A stretch of DNA of 64,000 nucleotides from Fulvia fulva (lineage: Eukaryota; Ascomycota; Dothideomycetes; Mycosphaerellales; Mycosphaerellaceae), in contig NC_063012.1 in assembly GCF_020509005.1 (NCBI RefSeq), forward strand, positions 2,418,001 through 2,482,000. Reading direction: 5' to 3'. The stretch's first letter is position 1, and each line of letters starts with the position of its first letter. The notes beneath the pieces were generated by a model. That model ran no database searches. It saw only the letters and a list, made by a program, of their open reading frames with translations, and was not told the origin of the DNA. Both the position numbers and the translations under genes were made by a program. Positions 48,701 through 58,999 of this stretch are shown in pieces.

Positions 48701-49982
48701 TCTAGGTGTTCTTATAAGACATTGTTAATGTATAATTAGAACGATGCTAGTCCGTTATATAAGCCGAATGGCAGTACTAGATACTCGTAGATGCCGTATC
48801 GTGTCGTAAACGCCGTTAACTACTCGTGCCCTTTAGCTATCCGTAACTTATTAAAGGCTGCTATAATGTCTAGCTTCGTGAAGTACTTCTTACCGTATAT
48901 ACGGTTAAGCGTCTCTTATATTAAGGGAATCGGATACCGGTTCTTAATAGTGATCGCATTCAATCCTCTATAGTCGATACAAACACGTAGCCTACCTCTA
49001 GGCTTACGTACTACTAGTACTAGTGTAGGAGACTAGCTCGTCTTTTGCCCTACTTTCCGTACCTTCCCTTTAGATGTTTGCTCGTCTAGCTATTTCTTAA
49101 CTACCTCGTTCTCCTTCTTAGCTAGGTCGTAGGGCTTACGGTATAGTAGCTCTTATAGACTATTAGGCTTAATATAAATCTTATGATCTACGCCTAGTCG
49201 GTAAGGTAGGAGTCCTTTATAATCCTTAGCTAAGAAAGCGTCCGTAATATCGTAGTATATCGGCGGCAACTTCTCCTTCGGGTTGTGATTGAACTGCTTG
49301 TTTAAGAATTGGTCTAGATTATTAGTAGCTATTACACTTAGCTTAAGCTCTCCGTCGTCGCTCTTACGCCTAGTAGGCATAATATAGAAGTACTTAGCCC
49401 TAGGCCGGTACGCGTACATTCCCTACGCGCGTTAAGAAACGCCCTAGTAGTCCACTTCTTCATCGTCTATGTCTTCTAGGTCATATAATAAGACGTTCAG
49501 CTCCGCCCCTCCTGCTATAAAGCTCGCTACTTCTCTAGTAAAGGGCTCTAGTCCGTACCGTACTAGTGCCTACTTCTTCTTCTCGCGATAGTTTAGGAAT
49601 TATACTATTATCGATGTCTTATTCTATAGACAGTGACTAAAGCAGTAATCCGATCTAAATGCCACCTCGCCTATCTCCTAGAAGATGTTTAGGTTGTACG
49701 CTATAAGCTACGGTAGGCTAAAGACGATATTATATTCGAGGTCGGTAACGTAGTATAACATTTGCTCGTAATAATCGCCGATAACTACGTCTATAAGGGC
49801 CGCGTATATAATCTACCGTATAGTGGCCGTTCTATCTCCTAGTATTAGTCGTCGGCTTTACGTCAAAGGGATCAGGGGTATTGTGTATTTACGTATAAAT
49901 TTCTAGTTAAGAAAGAGAGAGGTAGAAGTAGAATCTATAACGCCTCGAGCCTTTCTATATTATATCATTACGGGTAATAATA
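45796..49982 (-). pseudogene. Gyp1 pol (protease to chromodomain), remnant
   Basis: Read leftward from 49982, the protease region lies at about 49640-49900. A readable stretch (49153-49419) has KLPPIYYDITDAFLAKD, which precedes the reverse transcriptase. Reverse transcriptase blocks [14 protein letters not shown] and YLVLPFGLYN lie over about 48700-49010, with YLDNVLIFS near 48690. RNase H lies near 47950-48150, the integrase over about 46550-47400 and a chromodomain with KVKKGHKRK insertion at about 45960-46150. The 3' LTR is missing; the end at 45796 abuts Gyp2. RIP is strong but stops are fewer around 48700-49420. Confidence 0.85.
48524..48577. repeat. 27-bp tandem duplication in Gyp1 reverse transcriptase
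   Basis: Two identical adjacent units at 48524-48550 and 48551-48577 start accttctattagtagaatt. The duplication keeps the frame (nine codons) in the reverse transcriptase thumb region. It is a local slippage event. Confidence 0.85.
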
Positions 49983-50017
49983 TGTCAGGGTATATAGATA
50001 GATAGATTATTCATTCG

Positions 50018-50047
50018 CCTGTTTTAGTGCCCTATGGCCTATGCAGG
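50018..50047 (-). other. LINE epsilon 3' stem-loop
   Basis: The sense strand reads CCTG, then CATAGGCC, ATA, GGGCACTA, then AAA and CAGG. CCTG pairs with CAGG, and TAGGCC can pair with GGC-A-CTA leaving a bulged A. This un-RIPed copy gives the clearest view of the shared fold. Confidence 0.7.
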
Positions 50048-50196
50048 TCTCTCGCTATTTAGGTCTATTTGTGTAGGTAGGAAACCCGATTAACGGATGA
50101 AAACCTCCTCGTCTTTGCCCTCCTCGTTCTTTCCTGTCTTGTCCTTTCGTTCTCCTTCCTTCAGGGTACGCTAGTGTCATGGTTGTTACCCTATGA

Positions 50197-52900
50197 CTAC
50201 CTTGCCCGTAACCCTGGTGATGTTCTCCTCTCGATTCCCTTTCTCCCTTCTGTTTCCCCGGCTCTTCTCTCTCTCTCCCTCCTCTCTATCCACCTTTCCG
50301 TTTCTACTGCTAGGGAGAATTGCTCTAGGTAGTCCTCGTTAAGGATCCATCTTGTCACTCTCCTTATATCTTGTCTGTCCTGGATGATGGCCTGGTATTG
50401 CCTGTCTCTTGCCTTCGCCCTCCACTGGCTTCTCCCTTTTACCCACTTAGTACAGTTCAGCACCATGTGCTCCGGGTTTTGGGATAGGTAGCCACAGGGG
50501 CAACGTTTGGAATCGTATCCTGGGACTCTTCTTTGGTGCAAGTATGCTCTCAGCCCAATGTGCTCAGAGCGAATCTGGATAGCTATGCTTGCTTCCGCCC
50601 TCTTCAGGTCTTTATAGATAAGGTAGTTATACCTCCCGAAGGTCCTGGCCGCTGGTGGGGCTCCTGGCCTCACCGGTTTTTGGTTCCAACGCGTTTCCCA
50701 TAGGTGACCTGCGATCCTTTCTGCTTGGCTTTGCTTCTTTTTCCCTTTGTCCCCTGTGTTAGCTTGCTCCCTCAGAGCTTCTCTCTGTTCAAGGGCTGCT
50801 AGGATTTCCTGTGATGTTTTTAGGTCTGCTTCCTTCTGTGGGATCATGTGTGGCCGGTTGGGTCTTCTCCTCCTCTCCCACTGGGTTCTTATCCTTTGAG
50901 TAGCTGCTTGGATGGTTCCCTGGGCTGGGTATGCTGATGTCTTCTCTGCGTATTGACACCTCATGCCCTGGAGGTACTCCCTGATGGGGGCTGTACCTGA
51001 TTCCATTTCCATTGTCCTGTGAGGGGTTGACTTGTATGCCCCTAGTACTCTCTTTAGGCAGGCTGCCTGCGCTCTGTTGAGGGGGTCCTCAATTCTCTTC
51101 GGGATGTGTTTTTCCGCTGCCCAAATTGCTGCTCCATATAGCATTGCGGGCTTGACAATGGCCTTGTACATGGTCTGGGCCTTTGTGAAGGTCGCCCCCC
51201 AGGTTGACGCAGTGAGTCTCTCGATTGATTGTCTGTTGGTGTCCGCTCTCGCTTGCGCCTTCTTCACTTGTGGTCCCCAGCTGAGTTTCGGGTCTAGCCA
51301 TATCCCAAGGACTCTGAGTTCCCTTGTAGGATGGGTCTCGAACCCTGGATTTTTACTGGTGCTGCCAAGTTGTGTTTTGTCTTTGCCTTGCTAAAATGGA
51401 TAAGTTGGTACTTGTCCGGTGCGAATTTTGCCCCATGCTCTCTTGCCCACTTTTCGCATTGTCTATGTCTCTCCTCTAGGAGCGCGCAGTTTTCCTCTGT
51501 GGACCCCGACCACGCTAGGATATTTGTGTCATCCACGAACCCCGATGCTGAGGTGTTTGCTGTTTCTAGGAGTGGGGTCAGGTCGGCCATAAAGAGGAGG
51601 AACAGAATTGGGGAGAGTGTAGAGCCCTGTGGGATGCCCGTGTTCGCAATTGGGGTCTGCGGGGCTTTGAAGGACCCTAGGAGGATCTGGGTTGTTCTGT
51701 CCTTAAGGAATGACTGCACAAAGTGTACTATCCAGGCTGGGATGCTTTTCATTCTGAGGATGTGTAGGAGCCTTGCGTGGGACACATTGTCGAAAGCCCC
51801 TGATATGTCTAGTGAAAGCAGTGAGGCTACCTTGTTGTTGCCATAGTGCCAGATGTGTCTGATTTGCTCTGTGATCAGTTCGACTGCTGTGAGGGTAGAT
51901 CTCTTTTGTCTCCCCCCCATTTGCGTTGCCGGGAGGAGGTTGTGTTCTTCTACTATTCCGGTGAGCCTTGTAGCCACGACCTTCTCTAGGAGCTTCCCTA
52001 GTGTGTTCAGCAACGCAATTGGTCTGTATGACTTCAACTTGGTATAGTCTTCCTTTTGGGGTTTCCTTAGGACGCAAGTCAGTGATTGCCTAAAGGCCTT
52101 TGGGCAATACCCCTGCTTCATGCACTGGGTAAAGATTGGCGCAAGCACTGGAGTGATAAGGCTGCTGCTAGCTTTTAGGTAACAGTTAGGGATCTTGTCT
52201 GGGCCTAGGGCTTTGTTGCCCTTCAGTTTCTTGATAATGTTTCCGATCTCTATAGCAGACACTTGCCAGTTAGCCTCCCTTGGCGGAGGAATGTGTGTTC
52301 CTGGGATGTTGCTTAGGTCTGCCTCTACCTGAGTCCCGAAGAAGTGGTCTGCGAATGCTTTCGCTTTCCCTATCGGAGTGGTTTGCGTTTCCCCGTCTTG
52401 GTCCTGTATTGAGGGAAACTGGGGCGGGGAGTTTCGTTCCTCGTCTGGTTTCCTGGCCCATTCTGCTAGTCTCCAGATTTGTTCCGGGTGTTCTGTGATC
52501 ATCCCTACAGTTGACCTCCACTCCTGCGTCTTGTCTCTTCTGATCTGCGCCTTCTTTGCTTTGCACGCGTTGTTATAGGCTTTTCAGTTTGCTTGGGTGC
52601 GTCGTTGCTCCCATCTCCTTCTTGCTCTCCTTGCCTCCTTGACTTTGGCTGTGCACTCTGGTGTCCAGTATGGCTTCTGGTATAGCGACCATCTCTTCTC
52701 AGGTATATGGGCCTGGGCTGCCCTTTGCATAGCTTCTATCAGCTGCTCCACTGCTTGGTCAATCCCCTCCGTTGTGTGTATGTTGTCAATGTTCACCTGT
52801 TCTAGTTCGCCTTCTAGCCGCTGCTGTACTAGTGTCCACTCGGCCTGCTTCCAGCAGAGCCTCCTCTCAGGTTCCCTCTCCTCCTCAACTGTGAGTTGGC
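50197..52900 (-). pseudogene. LINE epsilon ORF2, nearly intact (reverse transcriptase)
   Basis: This is the best preserved LINE coding region. It begins, after the W junction, between endonuclease and reverse transcriptase. Reverse transcriptase blocks are NKALGPDKIPN, VLRKPQKEDYTKLKSYRP, SLDISGAFDNVSH, GIPQGSTLSPILF and the catalytic GFVDDTNILAW. The C-terminal region has SEHIGLRAYLHQR and the Cys/His motif CPCGYLSQNPEHMVLNC. Only two lesions are seen: an in-frame TGA at 52581-52583 and a frameshift near 51325-51340, after which the frame continues as RVLGIWLDPKLSWGP. Endonuclease and ORF1 are absent, so the copy could act only in trans. No RNase H is seen. Confidence 0.85.
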
Positions 52901-53591
52901 AAGGAAGGAATCGTATTTAGCAAGCTAGCTACGAGATAAGGTGACAAGTCTTAACCGCGCTTTCCCACTCATCTAGCACCACCGTGTAGCCTCGTTTCGA
53001 GAGGTTAGCCCGGAGCAAAAGCTTCCCTCTACGCCCTCCCTCCCTGTTTGCTCCTTAAGCCAATATCCACCTCCATAGGCCTAAGCCCTTTAGTGCTCTC
53101 TATTGACCGACATGCGCATCCGTCCTCTCGGGCTGTACAGACAGTGTCAGCCGTCGCTGCCAGTGTACACCACGCCCCAGGTTTTGACGCCCTTCGCGTT
53201 ACCGCAGCCTATCTCTAGAAAGCGGCCGTCCATGCCTCGCAGGTTTGCTCGGGGCACACACCACGCCGGGCAGCGTACTCCTTGCGTTTCCACCTACTAA
53301 CCAATATGAAGTTCCTTATCACCCTGCCCTCGATCCTCCCCGATCACAGAACTAATCCACTTGCATTGTACGTCTTTTCCCCGTCCTAACAGCCGTCTTT
53401 TCCTTGCTCAGGCTATCGTCTTTTCCTCGTCGCAATCTACCATGTCAGACTAGGTGCGTTGTGTAGCGGGACAGGCAGTGCCTCAGGCAAAACCCTCGTT
53501 CCCATACCGGGTGTTCAACAGGCCCTTACAGGCTTCGTCGCGTGTCCACCTACCCACCGCATTGCCCGCTGGCAAACACCAGATTGTTTCG

Positions 53592-53646
53592 TAGTCCGCT
53601 CGACGCCGTTACATAGTCCGCTCAGTTGTTGTTCTGTAGTCCGCTC
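53592..53646. repeat. Three spaced 10-nt repeats in the W module
   Basis: TAGTCCGCTC occurs at 53592-53601, 53614-53623 and 53637-53646, a spacing of 22-23 nt, close to two helical turns. The triplet is kept in the other three W copies. It could be a protein-binding array or an RNA motif; the function is unknown. Confidence 0.7.
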
Positions 53647-53914
53647 GTCCAATGTTCGTCGCTCAGCCCGCTCGGTTTGCGGTCTCCGGAGGTGAAAATT
53701 CTGCACTCATACCAGAGGTGTCCTGTCGAGCGTATAGGCCACGGTTCCGCGCCCTTCTTACACGTAGAAAGAAGAGGGACTCGCTCCCGACACGAGTACA
53801 CGCTCGTCGGATGGTTTTCATACCCGTTTTGCTGGTAGTCCTCTGTTCGCCGCGGCTTCGCCTACGTTGCGCGCCCGTCGCGCCCACGACGCTCCAGCGT
53901 GAGAATACTTGGCT

Positions 53915-53934
53915 CTCTCGTAGCTAGACGAGAG
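53915..53934. other. W module hairpin near its 5' end
   Basis: Arms ctctcgt (53915-53921) and acgagag (53928-53934) form a perfect 7-bp stem with a six-base loop. Flanking ggct and agcc could add an outer stem. It lies about 45 nt from the W 5' end and is kept in all copies with loop changes only (agctag or agtaag), which suggests that the structure mattered. Confidence 0.7.
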
Positions 53935-53977
53935 GTTCGTAGCCGACACCACGTACAGGTGATTCTCGTCGTCGACC

Positions 53978-56387
53978 TGTCAGGGTATATAGCTAGCTAT
54001 TATTTATCTAGTACGTATGCCAATATCTTAAGCTCCTTACTATAGTCTATTACCGTCTCTTACATTCCGTGTCTCTTAATCTTATACTCTTTCTGTCCTA
54101 GGAAGTTCGGGTAACCGCTATCTACTACGCTTAGGTAGCGGTCGTACCATTTCCCTACTACGGATCGGCGGCTAGGGAACTGAGGTTCGCGTTCGGATTC
54201 GGCGTAGTATTACGTAGACGCGGTAGGCGATAGTCGCTATCGTACCTATATATTAGGTATTTAGGGTTAGTCGATATATAAGAACCTATACGGTAGCGGT
54301 AGTACTTACCCTACTTCTTAAGGTCTTCGCGCTACTTACGGTTAAGCGTAGGTAGGTTCTATAGATATAACGGTAGATCCTCCTTCTTCTTAGTACTAGC
54401 GTACTATAGTAGGCGCTATACTAAGGTACCTACTATACCGGTAGCGGTACTAGTAACTACGTTACCGTTGTTCTAGTTATTCTAGCCGCTATTACCGTTC
54501 GAGTTACTATTACTACGGGGGCGCTCCTTCTACGGGTATAGTCGATCTGTCTCGTAGAAGCTCTCGTCTAGTACGGTATACTCCTCGATAACGTCTTATA
54601 TACTATCTAGGCGGCGGTCGACTTCGCGGTCGCCGAAGGTCTTAATAAAGTACTTACGGTTCAGTCGGTTACGGAATAGTATAAGCTCGGTCTTATCGGT
54701 CTATAATATCTAGGCGCGTAACTTCGAGTAGCGTATATAGAAGGCTATAAAGGTTTCGCCTTGTTCTTGCTTATAGGTAGTAATATTAACTATAGCCTTA
54801 GTTCCTTTATTACGTATACTATATTAGCGTGTTATCTAATCTAACAACTCTTCTCTAGTCTTAAACTCGTTAAAGGACTACTATCTAGGCATAGGGATCC
54901 TCGGCTTAATGCTTCGCTAAGGATCAACTTACGTCTACCTATACACGAAGCGTAGACTATCTGCCTTAGTACGGAAGGTTACTATAGTTAGCTTTAGGAG
55001 AACACTACTATACTAGCTATCGAAATTAGGGTCATTATCGTTCTTGAAGTACTTAGAGTTAGGCACACCCTTACCGATCTCTATACCGCGAGTAAGGGTG
55101 CGGTTAATAGTAAAGAGACGTTCTAGAAGGTCAACTAGTAGTGTCTAGGTACGGGTATTACGTATTCTCGAGTCACGACTATTGTTAGGTCCTAGTCGCG
55201 GACGGTCGTTATTACGTCCTCGGCTATTGTTACTATAGTTATAGTCGTCTCTATCGTTATTACTACCACCGCTACCGCCACCTCTACTAGTAGCTTCGCG
55301 ATACCTATATAATAGCTACTCGAGTAAGGTCTCGCGTAGGCGGGAACGAGAGGGTCGGCGGCCTAAGCGGCCCCTACCTCCGTTCTATATAGTGTCTCCT
55401 ACCTTAAGCCGAGCCTTTAGGTTATCGACTTCTTGTTATAGGGCCTAGTTCTTCACCTTAGTATCTTGTACCTTCTTCTTCTCCTTCTCGTAGATCTCGC
55501 TAAACTACTTATATAGGTTGTTAGCTTCCTTATATTTCTTCTCTAGCTCTTATAACTTAGCTAGGTCGTAATCCTTCTTACTCTTAAGATCTACTACTAT
55601 TTTCTATATAATAAGCTCTTCACTTCGTAGTATCTTATAGATACGGTCGTATTCGGTATATAGCGTAGTGTACTAGGTGTTCTAGAGGTCGTTAGCTCGC
55701 TCTATTATATCGAGTTATCTGCCCTTAGTAATCGCCGTATTAACTACTTATAGCACGAAGTCGTAGGTAGTCTTCGGGTGTTAGGATGTAAGGGTCGTAA
55801 GGTTGTCTAGGGTAACATTCTAGTATTCGGATACGAGAATGTGTTCTACCTCGTCGAGTAATAGATACACCTCGTCTAGGTCGCCGCCTAGGTTCTCTTC
55901 GAGCTTGAACTCGAACAGTTCTATAAAGTCAATCTTACTACCTTCTTCTCGCTCGAAGGCCTTCTAGTAAGCTTTATTAATCTCTTGTTATAGCGCGACA
56001 CCGGTGTCTACTATAACCCGCCGGTTGTCGTCCTATATCTAACTCTAAGGAAAAGAGGAGAGGTCGGGGAAAAGAGATATACGCTACTTGCTTTTGCCCT
56101 TAGGCTTAGGTAGCGGTAGTATACCGCCGTTCGCTATTTATAAAGTTATATTATCTAGGTTCGGGAGAGGCGTAACGGTGCCTATATCTTGACTGTCTAC
56201 GAGCGCGCGACCACCTACTAATAATGTCGCTACGTTACGTTCTCTAGGTATCTACGCGCTATACGCCTTACCGTATTCTGTGTTCTAATACGACTCTACG
56301 CGTTCTCGAGTTCTACGGTTCTGTCTGTTCCTATTGTTACGCGTCCCTTACCTAGATCCGCGATCTAGGTAGGGTAGTAGAACAAAC
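53978..56387 (-). pseudogene. Gyp1 leader and gag remnant
   Basis: Reading leftward from the 5' LTR, this holds the leader starting gtttgttctactaccc next to the LTR, then gag. It is collinear with 6990-9485. Gag reads as long charged, partly helical segments, with a polar repeat rich in gtta at about 55190-55290. It is continuous with pol at 49982 once the LINE is ignored. No tRNA-complementary primer site is evident after the LTR. Confidence 0.7.
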
Positions 56388-56571
56388 TGTAAGGGCGCGC
56401 GTATTATAGGGTCCGAACGAGATAGTTGTTATTCTACGAAGCTACGAAAGAGGAGCGCGAGGCGCGGCGAAGTTATAAAGCAAAGCCAAGCCGCGCTAAC
56501 CCGATACGGAAGGTCCGCGGTTCAGCCGGGCCGACGTAGCTATAGTAGGGGGTCGCGGGCTGCCCGTGATA
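56388..56571 (-). repeat. Gyp1 5' LTR
   Basis: This is a complete 184-bp LTR on the minus strand, starting tatcacgggcagcccgcg and ending cgcgcccttaca. It is less RIPed than the copy at 11803-11986 and shows the likely original sequence at many C/T positions. LINE delta sequence follows it at 56572. Confidence 0.9.
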
Positions 56572-57046
56572 TAGTTAATAAAATTAGGAGCTAGTATATA
56601 AGAAGGCATAGACAAGCAAGACCTAATCTAGCCCTATAGAAGTAGTAGGACCTATAGAAGTTCAAAGAACTAATAGAATAGCTACACCTAGCCTAGTAGG
56701 AACAGGATAGAAGGGCTTAAGGGAGAGGATTAGTAGCTAGCTAAGGGAAGAAGTAACAGTCTCTAGCTAAAAGGATAGTAGGACTCCTCTAGAATACTAA
56801 ATAGATAAGAACCCTATAGAGGCTAGGAACCCTAAAGGCACTCTAACAGTTTAGTAGCTATAACTACCTACTATACTCAGACCTGACTAGGTTAGAAGCA
56901 AGCATAGTAATATAAATCCGCTCTAAATATATCGGAGTTAGGGCATACCTATATTAGAGAAAAGTCCTAGGTATTAAAGATAAGAGTTACCTATACGGCT
57001 ACCTATCCTAGAATGTCGAACATAGACTTCTAGTTTATAAAGAATA
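56572..57046 (+). mobile_element. LINE delta internal fragment
   Basis: This matches 42670-43141, the region after the reverse transcriptase, ending in the C-terminal Cys/His segment. It has no tail. It is bounded by the Gyp1 LTR on the left and the Cop1 LTR on the right, so two LTR elements probably inserted into one LINE delta. The Cop1 entry point is aaagaata followed in the intact LINE by gagta. Confidence 0.85.
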
Positions 57047-57280
57047 TGTTAAGAACATATAGGCCGTAGGACAAGTATATAGGTATAGGTATGTTATATA
57101 ACTAGATCACGTAACTAGGGTTTACTAGCCTATAGGCTAGTAAATATCCGGACACCTAATATCTACCTATACTAATACTAGTAATACTATATATAGATAT
57201 ACGCTATCCTATTAGGTCCTTCTTCGTCTTTTGTGTAATCCGCCGTCTTCTACTACTACGCAACTCGTACCTATTTAATA
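57047..57280 (+). repeat. Cop1 5' LTR
   Basis: This starts tgttaagaacat at the exact point where LINE delta breaks and ends acctatttaata, just before a recognisable primer-binding site. Length is about 234 bp. The TG start is intact, and the CA end is RIPed to TA. No second copy lies in the window, so the call rests on the boundary, the primer site and the following Copia genes. Confidence 0.75.
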
Positions 57281-57293
57281 GGTTATAAGCCCG
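57281..57293 (+). promoter_or_regulatory. Cop1 primer-binding site, initiator tRNA-Met anticodon type
   Basis: ggttataagcccg is the RIPed form of GGTTATGAGCCCG, whose complement CGGGCTCATAACC matches the anticodon stem-loop of initiator tRNA-Met. Copia-like elements of the Ty5 and copia type use such an internal, half-tRNA primer. It lies directly after the LTR. Confidence 0.65.
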
Positions 57294-57780
57294 GGTTAGT
57301 AACTCGGTATTTTACCCTCGACAAAGTCGTATTAGAGTTATTTCTCTTTAGAACAAAAGGAAGGTAGACTGGAGGCCGTACCCGCATTATATAGGAAGCT
57401 ATAGCCGTGCTATAGGTGTATATAAGACGTAAAAGAGCCTAGTAAGGCACTGTTAGACTCTAAGTTAGGGAGCCTATACTAATACCTTAGACAAGTAGGC
57501 GAGCTTACTAAGAAGAGTCGCTCTCCGGACATCGCGTTCGTATCGACTAACTGTTCATTCTAAGAGAGCCGTAGTGTCTTAGAAACCCCCTCTACTAAGA
57601 GAGTTACGCTATAGTGTCTTAGTACTAATACGATCCTTCGACTTTCCTCCCCTTCCCGGCGGATAGCTATCCTCTCCGCTATTAACCTCGCGTTCGTTTT
57701 ATCCTATTTCGATCCGATCGCGTACGACCGAATACATCCTTTTACCTAAGGGTAGCTAACCTGTCCCTTAACTTACAAAA
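57294..57780 (+). other. Cop1 leader, no gene seen
   Basis: This is RIPed sequence between the primer site and gag. I see no clear ORF or known motif; it is most simply the untranslated leader and the beginning of gag. Confidence 0.5.
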
Positions 57781-58805
57781 AATAGAGAACGAGACTAGGT
57801 TTATAAGAAAGAGAGCAGTACCTGTTCTAATAAGAGAGAACCACGAAATATAGTTCAAGCTAATAAGAATATACCTGGTATCAAAGTAGGTTAACTAGGT
57901 CCTCGAAGACATTATTACGGACATTCCCGCTATAACCCTATCTATAGCGACACCCTCTATATCATCGGAGTCATCCCTTCCTTTAGATTAAGCGATAAGA
58001 AAGGCATCGTATAGACGGCATAATGTAACGGCCCTATATAAGATATATATCTGTCTGTCGACAGATAACTAAGAGATAATATACGAGATCCGGTATACGA
58101 AGGAGTTATAGGAATGGGCTGAAGCCAAATATAAGAGAAGACTTCTCGCTACTAGAAGAAGTTTGCTTTAGTAATACACTAATTTCGTAATGACAGAGGA
58201 CTAGTCAAAAGATAACGCCTAGTAGGAGCTTAGCTCAATTATAAGGAGGGTTGTTTCAATCTCGGCTTAGTTCTAAGACATTAAGACTAAGGACAGAAAG
58301 ATCTAGCAACTCTTAGTAGCTCTACTAGACTCATTTGGCTCAATTCGCGATGTAATTGATGCCTAGGTGAATCTCTTACTATAAGACATTCTTGTAATTC
58401 TTAGGGAGAAGCAAGAATCAATAATTTATTAAGAGATAGCTATGTTCGCTAAGAAGGGTTTCTAGGGCAAGCTTACGTGTTATCTCTACGGTAGTGACCA
58501 TTTTATAAGCAAGTGCCCACACCTTTCTATAGCTTAGTAGGCTATTAGGAACAAGGACAAACTAGCTAGGGTTACCTACCCTACTAAGAGACAACCGTTA
58601 CTACCTCGTAGGAGGTCATTATTACTAAACCTTCGTGATATCCTTAAGGTGATAACGGACCTTACAAAGTAGATAAAGGAGAGCCGTAAGCCAAAGGCCT
58701 CCTCTAGTAAGCCTATAAGGGCCTATATAACCTAGGAAGACGTATTAGACTCTGAGATACTATCAGAAGATAATAATGTTAATAAGGTTATCTATTCTAC
58801 TATAG
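57781..58805 (+). pseudogene. Cop1 gag remnant with zinc knuckle
   Basis: The plus strand reads ENETRFIRKRAVPVLIREN at the start, a conserved helical gag part with LLVALLDSFGSIRDVID near 58310-58360, and near 58475-58535 CYLYGSDHFISKCPH, which is C-x2-C-x4-H-x4-C with the second Cys changed to Tyr by RIP. It would form the capsid and bind RNA. It is interrupted at 58806 by the delta-W chimera and continues at 61688. Confidence 0.8.
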
Positions 58806-58825
58806 ATAGATAGATGATTCATTTA

Positions 58826-58855
58826 CCCGTTGTGGTGCCCTCCGGCCTATGCGGG
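58826..58855 (-). other. LINE delta 3' stem-loop
   Basis: The sense strand reads CCCG, CATAGGCC, GGA, GGGCACCA, CAA and CGGG. CCCG pairs with CGGG where epsilon has CCTG with CAGG, a compensating change. The ATCT tail follows. Confidence 0.7.
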
Positions 58856-58999
58856 TTTATGTCTATATATGTTGCTACATAAGGTAGGAAACCTGTTCCT
58901 AGGTAAAAACCTCCTCTCCTTCTCTAATAGCTTCCTTGCCATGAGTTCTCAGTTTTCCTTCCATTAGGGTGCACTAGTGTCATGGTGGTTAGCCTCTGA

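Larger units (their letters stand above)
49998..53977 (-). mobile_element. LINE epsilon-W chimera inserted in Gyp1
   Basis: The body 49998-52900 carries most of a reverse transcriptase ORF2, and W lies at 52901-53977. The target-site duplication tgtcagggtatatag lies at 49983-49997 and 53978-53992, perfectly preserved. CA and TG are common in the body, unlike the Gyp1 host around it, so it entered after or largely escaped RIP. It splits Gyp1 between gag and protease. Confidence 0.95.
52901..53977 (-). mobile_element. W module, copy 3 (fused to LINE epsilon), least mutated
   Basis: This is the cleanest copy, 1,077 bp. Its sense strand starts aggtcgacgacgagaatcac and ends cgattccttccttg. There is no poly-A, no LINE motif and no long sense ORF. 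Frames of 63-91 codons on either strand overlap each other and show no domain. Its likely identity, by structure, is the WEIRD-type 5' half of MINE chimeras described in Magnaporthe; I have not compared sequences. Confidence 0.85.

Noticed and set aside
51032..51846. Plus-strand frames of 120 and 171 codons
   Set aside because: They are shadows of the well conserved minus-strand LINE epsilon ORF2.
52581..52583. Programmed readthrough or recoding in LINE epsilon ORF2
   Set aside because: A single TGA and a separate frameshift without a slippery site are better explained as ordinary mutations.
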